A DNA stretch of 64,000 nucleotides from Streptococcus sp. S5 (GTDB taxonomy: Bacteria > Bacillota > Bacilli > Lactobacillales > Streptococcaceae), in contig NZ_CP139419.1 in assembly GCF_034134805.1 (NCBI RefSeq), positions 1,984,001 through 2,048,000 of the forward strand, read 5' to 3'. The notes under the pieces were generated by a model that was not told the DNA's origin, did not search any database, and was given only the letters and a program-made list of their open reading frames with translations. Shown here piece after piece: positions 53,429 through 62,028 of the stretch. A program made the translations under genes and the position numbers. Positions within the stretch are counted from its first letter, which is position 1. Each line of letters begins with the position of its first letter.

Positions 53429-53710
53429 TTACTCTACAATTGCAAGAATGTTTGATGTTCCAACGATGGTGTAGGTTTCTTCCCCATCTTTCACTTCAAT
53501 TCCTGCATGGCTTTCAACCAAAACGTGGTCTCCTGCTTTTACAGCTGGGGCGATGAGTTCGCCACTTAGGGTACGCACACCTTCACCAACGGCCACTACT
53601 TCAGCTGTTTTTGTATCAGCCTTGCTCGCACCGGCGAGGACAAAACCTCCAACAGTCTGTTCTTTTTCTTCTACTTTTAAGACCACACGGTCTCCTAATG
53701 GTTTTAACAT
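53429..53710 (-). CDS. groS: Co-chaperonin GroES
   Basis: 94 residues. [18 protein letters not shown] is the standard N-terminus, with the mobile loop around TVGGFVLAG. The ATG at 53710 is 7 bases from GGAGG; the ATG at 53716 is only one base from it. First gene of the heat-shock operon under CIRCE and a CtsR-like box. Confidence 0.97.
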   Translation of the reverse strand: MLKPLGDRVVLKVEEKEQTVGGFVLAGASKADTKTAEVVAVGEGVRTLSGELIAPAVKAGDHVLVESHAGIEVKDGEETYTIVGTSNILAIVE

Positions 53711-53733
53711 ATTCATTCCTCCATACGAGTTTT

Positions 53734-53760
53734 TTAGCACTCTCTATACGTAAGTGCTAA
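53734..53760. promoter_or_regulatory. CIRCE operator
   Basis: TTAGCACTC-N9-AAGTGCTAA, one mismatch to the HrcA consensus, between the promoter and groES. Confidence 0.95.
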
Positions 53761-53771
53761 CTTATGTTTCT

Positions 53772-53800
53772 ATTGTATCACTTGGTCAGAAATAGTCAAG
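53772..53800 (-). promoter_or_regulatory. groESL promoter with CtsR-like box
   Basis: -35 TTGACT (53794-53799), 16-base spacer, -10 TACAAT (53772-53777). GGTCAGA-AAT-AGTCAAG (53784-53800) matches the CtsR heptad repeat at 12 of 14 positions and overlaps the -35. Confidence 0.75.
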
Positions 53801-53840
53801 AAAAAAACACCTCAAAAATAGATGAGATGTTTCTAAAATT

Positions 53841-54134
53841 TCAATTTAAAATTGTCAATTTTTGATTGAAATCATCGATCACTTTTTGAAGATTGATCCG
53901 CCCGCGGTAGATGCCATATCCAAAAACAATCATGCCTAAAATTCCAACCAAGGCTAGTAAAATCCCGAGGATCAAGAGTGGGAGGAAACTTTTGTGAAAG
54001 AGATAGATCAATACCACACCAATACTGGCAATGATAAAGAGTAAGCTGAACCAACGACCAAGGTTTTCAAGCATGTGGCGTTGGTAGTTGATTTCTGTTT
54101 CATATCCATTGACAAGTTCTTGTTTTGTAACCAT
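53841..54134 (-). CDS. Small membrane protein in LevX position
   Basis: 97 residues: a soluble N-terminus, two membrane helices (FSLLFIIASIGVVLIYLF and LLILGILLALVGILGMIVF) and a basic tail. GGAGG precedes the ATG at 54134. It lies just downstream of the mannose-family PTS genes, where S. mutans has levX, a small gene of unclear function. A hairpin separates it from levG, so transcription may be partly independent. Confidence 0.65.
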   Translation of the reverse strand: MVTKQELVNGYETEINYQRHMLENLGRWFSLLFIIASIGVVLIYLFHKSFLPLLILGILLALVGILGMIVFGYGIYRGRINLQKVIDDFNQKLTILN

Positions 54135-54147
54135 GGGATTCCTCCTG

Positions 54148-54203
54148 ATAAAAATTGAGAATGAAGTGCAAGTAAAGGAGGTCAATTCACTTCATTCTCA
54201 AAA
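54148..54203 (-). terminator. Hairpin after levG
   Basis: TTGAGAATGAAGTG and CACTTCATTCTCAA, a 14-bp perfect stem with a 28-base loop. Confidence 0.7.
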
Positions 54204-54235
54204 ACTCCTACTAGCAAATTTGTTTTTTCTTTTCC

Positions 54236-55072
54236 TTAGTATTTAAGATGTGGATCAAAGATACCAAGGGCAACACCGATCAAAGCCACTACAACGAGAA
54301 GTAACATGACTTTGTTTGGTGAAATTTTTTTCTTAGACATCAACCACCAGCAAAGAGTGATGAAGGCTGCTGTCAAGAGACCTGGATAAACACCATCGAT
54401 CTTTTCTTGGATGTTCAAGAAGACTTTTCCTTCAGCATTCTTGAATTGAAGGGCTGTTGTAACAGATACCCAAGTAGCTGCTACGGCACCGATAACCATA
54501 CCACCGACAACGCTGATCGCTTTACGAAGAGCTTGTCCTTTTGGTCCTACAAGGAATTCAACGGCTTTATCCCCTAATTGGTAACCTTTGAAGAAGGCAA
54601 AGCGCATACCAAAGTAGACTAAGAGGTTCCATACGACGATGTAGAAGAGAGCACCAGCGACGTTACCACCTTTAGAAAGTCCAAGGGCAATCCCCAAGAG
54701 AACTGGAATCAAGGTACCAACGACCAATGAGTCACCAATACCAGCGATTGGTCCCATCAAACCGGCACGCATACCGTTGATGGTTTCGCCATCTACTGCA
54801 TCTCCGTTTGCACGCGCTTCTTCCAAACCAGCTGTGATCCCTACAACAAGAGATCCAAGTTGTGGTTCAGTGTTGAAGAAGGCCGTATAGGTTTGCATAG
54901 CATCCTTTTGTTCTTCTTTGGTGTCATACATTTCTTCTACGATTGGAAGCATAGAAGTCAAGTACCCGAAGGTTTGCATATGTTCTTGAGAGAAACAAGT
55001 CAAATGACCATAATACCAATGATGGAATGCTTTTGCTAATGTTTTCTTTGAAATTTTCTTTCTATCAGCCAT
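54236..55072 (-). CDS. levG: PTS IID component, mannose family
   Basis: 278 residues. N-terminal HHWYYGHLTCFSQEHMQTFG and GPIAGIGDSLVVGTLIPVLLG are hallmarks of ManZ/LevG. Works with IIC to translocate mannose- or fructose-type sugars. The ATG at 55072 follows AGGAGG and almost touches the levF stop. Confidence 0.92.
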   Translation of the reverse strand: MADRKKISKKTLAKAFHHWYYGHLTCFSQEHMQTFGYLTSMLPIVEEMYDTKEEQKDAMQTYTAFFNTEPQLGSLVVGITAGLEEARANGDAVDGETINGMRAGLMGPIAGIGDSLVVGTLIPVLLGIALGLSKGGNVAGALFYIVVWNLLVYFGMRFAFFKGYQLGDKAVEFLVGPKGQALRKAISVVGGMVIGAVAATWVSVTTALQFKNAEGKVFLNIQEKIDGVYPGLLTAAFITLCWWLMSKKKISPNKVMLLLVVVALIGVALGIFDPHLKY

Positions 55073-55073
55073 T

Positions 55074-55916
55074 TTAAATATCCTCCTCATCATCGTCTAG
55101 GTCCACCACTCCGGCTGGAGCAGCTTTCATCGATTTGATCACTTCAAGTTCATAGTAGATTACTGCAAAGATTAATGAAACAACGGCACTGGATACCAAG
55201 TTCAATCCGAGAGATTTTGCCAAGGTAAATCCAACAAAGAATGGAATGAAGTCAGTTGCTTCTGTAACAATTTGTTTCAACAAGATGGCAATACCGACAC
55301 ATGGGAGAAGAGCACCGACTGTAAAGAGGGCTTTCATCCAGTAACCATCCATAGGAAGGTATTGTTTCATCAAATCAACCATGTTTTCACCGTATTTGGT
55401 GATAATCATTGTTGGAAGGAAAGAGAAGAGGAAGTGAGAGATCCAAGGGTAAACCCAGTCAACTGCGTAGAGTTTTTTGAAGTTTCCTTCTTCAACGGCT
55501 TTCCAACCAATGTGTTGCCAAACCAAGTTCATAGTAGCGGTACCGTAGAAAAGAACTGTACCGATTGTCCCAACGGCTGCACCGATTGGAGCTGCAGCTG
55601 CGGCGATTCCAGCTTCATCTGTGATGTTATTAGCATGCACAAACAAGATAGCAAGAGGAACACCGATGTAAGAGATGGCACGCACATCGGCAGATACGGT
55701 ACCACCAGGTGTTACCAAGGCGATATAAACGACTTGAAGGGCAACCCCGACCATAATACCGGTTGTCACATCTCCAAGAATTAAACCTGAAATCAACCCA
55801 CCGATCAAAGGACGACCGAGTGTATAGTTCCCGATACTGGAACCTCCCATACCAGGCATTGAAGACAAGCTGGCGAAAATACCAAGCAAGATTGCTTGAA
55901 TCCATGAAATTGTCAT
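55074..55916 (-). CDS. levF: PTS IIC component, mannose family
   Basis: 280 residues with several membrane helices. GNYTLGRPLIGGLISGLILGD and VTPGGTVSADVRAI are conserved in ManY/LevF/AgaC. Membrane sugar channel with IID. AAAGGAG precedes the ATG. The acidic C-terminal tail (DLDDDEEDI) is cytoplasmic. Confidence 0.93.
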   Translation of the reverse strand: MTISWIQAILLGIFASLSSMPGMGGSSIGNYTLGRPLIGGLISGLILGDVTTGIMVGVALQVVYIALVTPGGTVSADVRAISYIGVPLAILFVHANNITDEAGIAAAAAPIGAAVGTIGTVLFYGTATMNLVWQHIGWKAVEEGNFKKLYAVDWVYPWISHFLFSFLPTMIITKYGENMVDLMKQYLPMDGYWMKALFTVGALLPCVGIAILLKQIVTEATDFIPFFVGFTLAKSLGLNLVSSAVVSLIFAVIYYELEVIKSMKAAPAGVVDLDDDEEDI

Positions 55917-55972
55917 AACAAACGCTCCTTTTGTTTGTAAATTTATTTACCTAACAGATAAGACTGTTAGTT

Positions 55973-56467
55973 TTAAAAACCAAATTTTGATTTGAAATCA
56001 TCCCAATAACCGATGGAAACATCTGGCAACAATTGGAATTTCACCTTGTAGCCTGCTGCTTGAATGGCTTGGAAGGCTTCTGCTTCTTCCTGAGTGATGG
56101 ATTGGTTATTCCCCAATTTCACAGCTCCAGGACGATCATTTGCAGGGCCAACAATGATTTCTTTGACATCACCTGGGACAAACCCTTGGTCGACCAAAAT
56201 TTCCTTCATATCGATTGGATTTTTGGTGATCAAGAAGTAACGACTATCTGATTCTGTTACTTTTGCTGATTTTTCTTTAAAGGCTTCCTTTGTCCATACA
56301 AAGGTTTTCTTGTCGGATGCGCCTTTGTAAGCTTGAATCAAAACCTTGTTTGATGCTGCTGCATCGTTTACGGCAATCAAACCATCACATGGTTTTTCCT
56401 TTGCCCAGCGTGTGACTGTCTGACCGTGAATCATGCGGTCATCAATCCGTACAAATGTTACTACCAT
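55973..56467 (-). CDS. levE: PTS IIB component, mannose family
   Basis: 164 residues. Phosphohistidine His14 in RIDDRMIHGQ, the mannose-family IIB motif. Takes phosphate from LevD and passes it to the sugar. GGGAGG precedes the ATG. Confidence 0.93.
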   Translation of the reverse strand: MVVTFVRIDDRMIHGQTVTRWAKEKPCDGLIAVNDAAASNKVLIQAYKGASDKKTFVWTKEAFKEKSAKVTESDSRYFLITKNPIDMKEILVDQGFVPGDVKEIIVGPANDRPGAVKLGNNQSITQEEAEAFQAIQAAGYKVKFQLLPDVSIGYWDDFKSKFGF

Positions 56468-56481
56468 AAGGTACCTCCCTA

Positions 56482-56919
56482 TTAAATATCGTCATCATCT
56501 TCTTCAGCACCAGTGGCTGAAACTTCAAAAGGCTGTAGTGCAGATCGTGCTTCTGATAAGATGGTGGCTGACAAATCGTCTCCATCCAACACATCCTTCA
56601 TCACAACTGCCGTCAAGGCCATGGTAAGGTTCATCCCACCAAGGATCAAGGCTCCATCGAGCTTTCCAGCTTCTTCTAGAACCGTGGCTGCAGTGGTTAA
56701 TGGACTACCACCTACGATATCTGCCAAGACCAAAACAGAATCATCAGCTGTCAATCCTGAAATGCTCTCTCTGAAATCAACTGCGAAGTCATCGACCGAT
56801 TTTCCTTCTTTGAGTCCAACTGCGATGACCTGATCCAACTTGTCACCAGCAAACATGGCTAGTGATGTTTTTAGACCTTCTGCCAGTCCGCCATGACTGA
56901 CCAAAACGAGGTATTTCAT
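56482..56919 (-). CDS. levD: PTS IIA component, mannose family
   Basis: 145 residues. Phosphohistidine His9 in VLVSHGGLAEG. First gene of the levDEFG operon; takes phosphate from HPr. AAAGGAGG precedes the ATG. In S. mutans LevD also affects CcpA-independent catabolite control. Confidence 0.93.
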   Translation of the reverse strand: MKYLVLVSHGGLAEGLKTSLAMFAGDKLDQVIAVGLKEGKSVDDFAVDFRESISGLTADDSVLVLADIVGGSPLTTAATVLEEAGKLDGALILGGMNLTMALTAVVMKDVLDGDDLSATILSEARSALQPFEVSATGAEEDDDDI

Positions 56920-56958
56920 TTTTCTACGCCTCCTTTATTTGACTCTATTGTAGATTAT

Positions 56959-57032
56959 TTGAAAGCGTTTTTACATTGTCAAATGTCACATTCCTAATAT
57001 GACATTTAGCAATAAAAAAATGACATCTGTCA
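56959..57032 (-). promoter_or_regulatory. levD regulatory region: cre-like site and ATGTCA inverted repeats
   Basis: TTGAAAGCGTTTTTAC (56959-56974) is about 14/16 to cre. AAATGTCA (56981-56988) faces TGACATTT (57000-57007), and TGACATCTGTCA (57021-57032) is a second palindrome. A -10 TACAAT sits near 56946-56951 without a normally spaced -35, as for an activator-dependent promoter. Likely LevR and CcpA sites. Confidence 0.5.
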
Positions 57033-57059
57033 CTTGACAAAATGCCATCTTATTTTACT

Positions 57060-58358
57060 CTAAACTCCTACCTGTAGACTACTCTCAATCTCCCTCTGAA
57101 TTTGAGGCAAGCGGTTCTCGACATCCTGATCGCGCAAGGCATTACCAATCAAGTAGTCTAGCTTTTCTAACACCTCTTTTGAGACATTTTTCGGACTACT
57201 TTCAACAGCTTGTTCCATGATGCGGTTCAAGGTCTGATTGGTCAAGGAATCTGTTCCAAAATCATCCACCTGCAGAAGGTCTTTACTAGAGCGACTCTTG
57301 ACGACCTGTGGCATGACAGAGATCCCTTGGGATTGAGCAAAGAGGGTTTGTTGAATTTCTGGATCCTCTGTTAAGAGTTGCATCAATTCCCAAGCCAACT
57401 TGGAATGAGAACTCCGAGCTGACATAGCAAAAGAAGTCGTCGTGACTAAGGTTGCCTTGGTCGTTTTTGACTTAGCAGGCATCGGGATACAGGTCCAGGT
57501 GAAGTTTGAATATTTTGAAACGTGGTAGGGATAAGGTTTATAGGTCCGATATTGGGCCAAGGTCATGGGATAGAAGGCGACTTTCCCCTGGTCAAAATCT
57601 TTAGAGCTCACCTTGTAATTTTTATTTAGATCTTCCAATTTTTGCAGAAAAGTCAAAGACTCTTTCACTTCTGGAGCTGTCAGCTTGAGCATGCCACCTT
57701 GGAAGAGATGACCTCCATTTGCCGCCAAGGCTTCTTTCCAGGTGTATTCTGTGCTTCCAAATTGGTCCAATTGCCCATCTCCATTGGTATCTTTGGTTAG
57801 TTTCTTGCAAATCGTATAGAACTCTTCAAGGGTCCAGCCTTCTTTGGGAACCGCGATACCTTCTTTATCCAAGAGATCTTTATTGACACACATCAAAATC
57901 GGATTGCTTTCATAAGGTAAGGCATAGGTTTGCCCCAGATAGACACCGGATTCAAAGGCAACGGGATAAAAGGCAGCTTGATCTTTTCGATCCATATAGC
58001 CGTTTAACTTTTCTAATACGCCCCGCGCTGCTAATAAGGAAAGATCTTGCTCAGAGACCATAAAGACATCCGGTGTCTTTCCTGAGACAATCTTTTCAGA
58101 GAGCCAGTCTGAATAATCTGACTGCGGAATCCCGTTTTCATACTCTACACGGACGTGGGGATGGGACTTTTCAAATTTTTCAATCGCACGATCCAAGGCA
58201 TGGGAACGTTGACTGGTCGGCACATCCCAGCTAGAACCTGCATAAACGCCGATATGGAGTACGGTCGGTTGCTGTTTCCACCAATAGAAACCCGCGCTCG
58301 TACAGAGCACAACAAGGAGACCGATCCCCCAACAAAGATGCTTTCGCTTCAATTTCAT
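57060..58358 (-). CDS. levT: Membrane-anchored extracellular sugar-binding protein (LevT-like)
   Basis: 432 residues: one N-terminal helix (WGIGLLVVLCTSAGFYWW) with no lipobox, then an SBP_bac_1 domain (PDVFMVSEQDLSLLAARG, DTNGDGQLDQFG). No transporter partner is encoded nearby, so it is a signalling receptor rather than a transporter part, as known for S. mutans LevT. ATGA overlap with the response regulator gene. Confidence 0.82.
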   Translation of the reverse strand: MKLKRKHLCWGIGLLVVLCTSAGFYWWKQQPTVLHIGVYAGSSWDVPTSQRSHALDRAIEKFEKSHPHVRVEYENGIPQSDYSDWLSEKIVSGKTPDVFMVSEQDLSLLAARGVLEKLNGYMDRKDQAAFYPVAFESGVYLGQTYALPYESNPILMCVNKDLLDKEGIAVPKEGWTLEEFYTICKKLTKDTNGDGQLDQFGSTEYTWKEALAANGGHLFQGGMLKLTAPEVKESLTFLQKLEDLNKNYKVSSKDFDQGKVAFYPMTLAQYRTYKPYPYHVSKYSNFTWTCIPMPAKSKTTKATLVTTTSFAMSARSSHSKLAWELMQLLTEDPEIQQTLFAQSQGISVMPQVVKSRSSKDLLQVDDFGTDSLTNQTLNRIMEQAVESSPKNVSKEVLEKLDYLIGNALRDQDVENRLPQIQREIESSLQVGV

Positions 58359-59041
58359 TCTGTATTTCCTTTAGAAAAATCACGTCTCGTCACTCCTGTT
58401 TGGACTGACCAGATCGCTAATTGCGTTCGATCTCGTAGGTTTAATTTCGCCAAAATCGTTGATAAGTAATTGCGCACGGTTCCTTCTGATAAGAAAAGTT
58501 TGGCCGCAATTTCTTTATTGGACTCCCCATAGCCGACTTCTTGGATAATGCGCCATTCCGTCGTGCTCAAATCCTTGACATTGTCCTCATCCACAGCAAT
58601 AGAGAAGTTGGTTTTGGCCATTTGTGAGAAAATTTGAAAGACTTTACTAGCGATATTCGGGTTGATCATGGCTCCGCCTTGATACACCACCTTAATCGCT
58701 TCATAGAGTTCCTCTGTCGAAGCTCCCTTTAAAAGATAACCTGAAGCACCATACTTGAGTGCACTATAGATAAATTCATCATCGTCAAAGGTCGTTAAAA
58801 TAATAATTTTGATATCCGGATAGTGCTCTTTGACTTCTTTTGTCGCCAAAACCCCATCCATGCCTGGCATCCGAATATCCATTAAGATCAGGTCAGGATG
58901 TGTCTGTGGAATGCTAGATAAGACGTGATTCCCATCTTCCACTGTGGCCACCACTTCGATATCGGGGTGGGCTGACAAAATAATTTTCAGAGATTCTCGA
59001 ATCAAGGCCTGGTCATCTGCCACCATTACTTTTATCACCAT
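58355..59041 (-). CDS. levR: NarL/FixJ-type response regulator (LevR-like)
   Basis: 228 residues: receiver domain with phospho-Asp about 54 (LILMDIRMPGMDG) and C-terminal LuxR-type helix-turn-helix (ESNKEIAAKLFLSEGTVRNYL). Partner of the kinase just upstream; expected to activate levDEFG. Confidence 0.9.
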   Translation of the reverse strand: MVIKVMVADDQALIRESLKIILSAHPDIEVVATVEDGNHVLSSIPQTHPDLILMDIRMPGMDGVLATKEVKEHYPDIKIIILTTFDDDEFIYSALKYGASGYLLKGASTEELYEAIKVVYQGGAMINPNIASKVFQIFSQMAKTNFSIAVDEDNVKDLSTTEWRIIQEVGYGESNKEIAAKLFLSEGTVRNYLSTILAKLNLRDRTQLAIWSVQTGVTRRDFSKGNTE

Positions 59042-59043
59042 CT

Positions 59044-60360
59044 CTATCTCCCTTCTTTATATTTCGGTAAACTGACGCGCGTGAAAAATCCATCGCGGCT
59101 TTCAAATTGAAGCTGTCCTCCTAGGATGGAAATGCGTTCCATCATCTGCTTGAGCCCATAACCATAGGTCAAGGTTTCAAACCCAACCCCATTGTCCTGC
59201 AACTCGATCAGGTAATCTTCTTCATCCTCAAAAAAATGAAGGCTCATCTGACTGGCATGACCGTGGCGAACCGCATTGGTCATAGACTCTTGGATCACAC
59301 GAAAGATCGTATCTTCAATCATGACGTCCATATCGACATCGACCCATTCATAGTGTAAATCAACCTGCAAGTTGGAAAGCGTCTGGTACTCGCGGATCAT
59401 CTTTTCTAATGCATCTTTGAGGGTTCGTCCCTCAAGGGCACCTGGACGGAGGCGGTTGAGAGAGCCTCTCACATCCTGGATCCCTTCACGAACCACTTCT
59501 GATACACTTTTTACCTGCTCTTTTGCCCGATTGGGATCGATATCAATCAAGACCCCAACAGCATCTAAGCCGGCCGAGATCCCTGTTAGCGCGTGTCCCA
59601 AGGTATCGTGAATCTCCCGAGCAATCCGCTTGCGCTCTCGATCCTCTGCAATCTTCTCAGACAAGGCCATATAGTTGTTCAACTCCGTATTGACCTTCGA
59701 AACCATAGCCAACTCTTCTTCTACTTCGTGGTTTTCCGCAAGAACATTCATAATATAGAACAAAAGCGAAATAATGAAGAGCACCATATTCAAGGCATAG
59801 AGGGAATTCTTTAAGAAAAAGGCCAGAATCCGAATAGAGGCGGGGTAAAAATGAATATAGACATCCAGAGAAGGTATCGGAAAGAAAAGCGAAAAGACGT
59901 CTGAATTGGTCACAAGAAGCATCAAGAAACTTACTAGGATAAACGCAAACCAATACCTGCGGTCTCGCTTGGTATTCAACTCTTTAGAACCATAGAAGAT
60001 ATCCGCAAAAACCAAGAGAATGAGCCCGTTATAAGCTACATTTTGGACCCACATCAAGAGCAACATCAGGAGGATCTCCAGAATGTTCCACTGATCAAAA
60101 ATGGACCATCGACTCGTTTGAGACCGGTAACGACTCATGGAGATCAAGGCAATCCCAGCAAATAAGAGTGCAGACAACCAAAAAGTTGTAGAAGGCGCAA
60201 AAGGAATACGCTCTAAGCGTTCTACTAATAGGGAAGCTTGCCGTTGGGCAATGATATAGTTGGTTGCTTGAAGATAGATGATACTGTTGAGCATCACAGC
60301 GATAAAATTCACGACCATCAGAATGGCCAAACTGTATCTCACACCTCTAAATTTTCTCAT
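59044..60360 (-). CDS. levS: Sensor histidine kinase, HisKA_3 (LevS-like)
   Basis: 438 residues. Six or so membrane helices (about 1-200) precede the dimerisation domain with His about 249 (REIHDTLGHALTG) and an ATPase domain (VIQESMTNAVRHGHASQM, GYGLKQMMERI). The ATG at 60360 overlaps the levQ stop (TAATG). It has no large extracellular domain, so it probably senses sugar through LevQ and LevT. Confidence 0.88.
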   Translation of the reverse strand: MRKFRGVRYSLAILMVVNFIAVMLNSIIYLQATNYIIAQRQASLLVERLERIPFAPSTTFWLSALLFAGIALISMSRYRSQTSRWSIFDQWNILEILLMLLLMWVQNVAYNGLILLVFADIFYGSKELNTKRDRRYWFAFILVSFLMLLVTNSDVFSLFFPIPSLDVYIHFYPASIRILAFFLKNSLYALNMVLFIISLLFYIMNVLAENHEVEEELAMVSKVNTELNNYMALSEKIAEDRERKRIAREIHDTLGHALTGISAGLDAVGVLIDIDPNRAKEQVKSVSEVVREGIQDVRGSLNRLRPGALEGRTLKDALEKMIREYQTLSNLQVDLHYEWVDVDMDVMIEDTIFRVIQESMTNAVRHGHASQMSLHFFEDEEDYLIELQDNGVGFETLTYGYGLKQMMERISILGGQLQFESRDGFFTRVSLPKYKEGR

Positions 60361-61343
60361 TACTGCCACCCATTCACATCAAAGTGATCGATGTTTTCCT
60401 TTGTCATCATTTGAACCGGAATGGTTATCTCTTTTTGGTAGCTTTTCCCAGCCGTCATATCTTGGATGACCTCCATCACGCGGTCTCCCATCTTCAACGG
60501 AGACTGGGCAACGGTTCCTACAACATCATCGGTCGAGTGCAGCAAGGCTTTCATATCTGGTGAGCCATCAATCCCATAGATCGCAATGGGATGGGTGATT
60601 CCTTGTTCCTTGATGGCCGCTAAAGCTCCTATAGCCGAGCGGTCATTTAGGGCAACTAGTGTATCGACATTCCCCCCTGACTGCAAGAACTTACGGACAG
60701 CAGGCATGGCGATCTCCGTCTGCCCCTTGGTTTCTAGTTCCGAGATGATCTGATAAGAGCCATGTCCTTTGATGGTATCCTTAAATCCCTGTATCCGCGT
60801 ATCTGCCGAAACAGTCCCCTTATGCTCCAAGAGCAAAATACGAGCATTTGAAGAGCGTTTCATCAACTCTTTCGCAATCAAGACTCCTGCTTGGTAGTTA
60901 TCAGAGACAATGCTGGCATCCGGCTTAAAATGCTTGAGCTGGGTATCAACTGCAATAATCTTAATTCCTTGTTTTCTAGCTTTTTTAAGAGCTCTTAAAA
61001 TGGGCTGACTATCCCCTTTGACCGGATTAATCACAATCACATTTACCTTTTGAGCGCAAAAATCATCGATCTGCTGGCTCTGCCTTTTTTCGTCCAATTC
61101 TGGATCTCGGACAGATACAAGAGCCCCTTTCTCATCGGCAATCCGACTAATTTCCGAATGAATACTTTTATAGAACTCATTGTTCATGGTCATATAGGTG
61201 ACACCGATCTTGGTCTGATCCTTGATGCTACTGGTTTGACAAACGGCATAGATCCACAAGAGGATGCAGGCCACTGGAATCACCAGTAAAACCCGTTTTA
61301 TCAGCCATTTCAACCGTTCTTTTCTTTCTTCTTTCCCCTTCAA
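60360..61343 (-). CDS. levQ: Membrane-anchored periplasmic-type sugar-binding protein (LevQ-like)
   Basis: 327 residues: basic N-terminus, one helix (VLLVIPVACILLWIYAV) without lipobox, then a LacI/RbsB-like sugar-binding fold (NVIVINPVKGDSQPIL, IAIYGIDGSPDMKALL). First gene of levQSRT. The start is a TTG at 61343 with AAGGA 7 bases upstream; no Met lies before the helix. Acts as a receptor for fructose/mannose-type sugars in S. mutans. Confidence 0.82.
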   Translation of the reverse strand: MKGKEERKERLKWLIKRVLLVIPVACILLWIYAVCQTSSIKDQTKIGVTYMTMNNEFYKSIHSEISRIADEKGALVSVRDPELDEKRQSQQIDDFCAQKVNVIVINPVKGDSQPILRALKKARKQGIKIIAVDTQLKHFKPDASIVSDNYQAGVLIAKELMKRSSNARILLLEHKGTVSADTRIQGFKDTIKGHGSYQIISELETKGQTEIAMPAVRKFLQSGGNVDTLVALNDRSAIGALAAIKEQGITHPIAIYGIDGSPDMKALLHSTDDVVGTVAQSPLKMGDRVMEVIQDMTAGKSYQKEITIPVQMMTKENIDHFDVNGWQ

Positions 61344-61374
61344 ACTCCGTTCCTTTTCTGAAAATTTTGAATAT

Positions 61375-61402
61375 ATATTACTTTATTTTACTACTTTTTC
61401 AA
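61375..61402 (-). promoter_or_regulatory. levQ promoter
   Basis: -35 TTGAAA (61397-61402), 16-base spacer, -10 TAATAT (61375-61380). Confidence 0.55.
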
Positions 61403-61489
61403 GAAAAGTGCTGGCTTTTATTGTACAGATGCATATTTTTGATTTATTTTTAAATGAGTCGTTCCCGAATGAAATCCCTACCAAATATC

Positions 61490-61527
61490 AAAAAAGCTGG
61501 TCTATAAACGAACCAGCTTTCTTTTTT
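61490..61527 (-). terminator. ssbB terminator
   Basis: AAAGCTGGT and ACCAGCTTT stem with T-runs on both sides. Confidence 0.85.
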
Positions 61528-61531
61528 GTTT

Positions 61532-61927
61532 CTAAAAAGGAAGATCTTCCTCTTCTAAGATGATATCGGCTAAATCTCCCGTTCCACCATTTTCACGCAT
61601 CGCTCGCTGAGCGCGGCTCTCTAGCAACTGAAAACTTTGGCAGAGGACCTCTGTCACATACTGCATGACCCCATTTTTCTCGTAGCGGCGTGTCCGAATC
61701 TCTCCATCCAAAGAGATCAAGCTCCCTTTACTGGCATAACTAGCCATGGTTTCAGCCAATTTCCCCCAGACAACGACATTGACAAAATCAGTCTCTCGCT
61801 CCCCGTTTTGGTCCTTGTAGCGACGATTGACCGCAACGGTCACTCGGGCAACGGATTTGTCTGTGCTGGTCTTATGCAATTCTGGAGCCGCCACCAGGCG
61901 ACCGATTAAAATAACTTTATTATACAT
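61532..61927 (-). CDS. ssbB: Competence-type single-stranded DNA-binding protein
   Basis: 131 residues, the size of SsbB rather than the longer replicative SsbA. OB-fold core (VARVTVAVNRRYKDQNGERE, DFVNVVVWGKLAE) and acidic tail ending EEEDLPF, which recruits partner proteins. Protects incoming single strands during transformation. The ATG at 61927 has AGGAGG 6 bases upstream. A cin-box-like TTCGAATA lies 20 bases before it. Confidence 0.93.
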   Translation of the reverse strand: MYNKVILIGRLVAAPELHKTSTDKSVARVTVAVNRRYKDQNGERETDFVNVVVWGKLAETMASYASKGSLISLDGEIRTRRYEKNGVMQYVTEVLCQSFQLLESRAQRAMRENGGTGDLADIILEEEDLPF

Positions 61928-61946
61928 CATTTACCTCCTATCTATT

Positions 61947-61954
61947 TATTCGAA
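61947..61954 (-). promoter_or_regulatory. ComX/SigX cin-box-like promoter element
   Basis: TTCGAATA on the minus strand after a T-tract, one mismatch to the streptococcal TACGAATA. Confidence 0.65.
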
Positions 61955-61989
61955 AAAATTTTAAAAAATGGAGGTGACAAACCAAAATC

Positions 61990-62022
61990 AAAAAAATCTA
62001 GGATCCAAAACATCCTAGATTC
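61990..62022 (-). terminator. ytpR terminator
   Basis: AATCTAGGAT and ATCCTAGATT stem followed by TTTTT on the minus strand. Confidence 0.9.
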
Positions 62023-62028
62023 TTCTCT

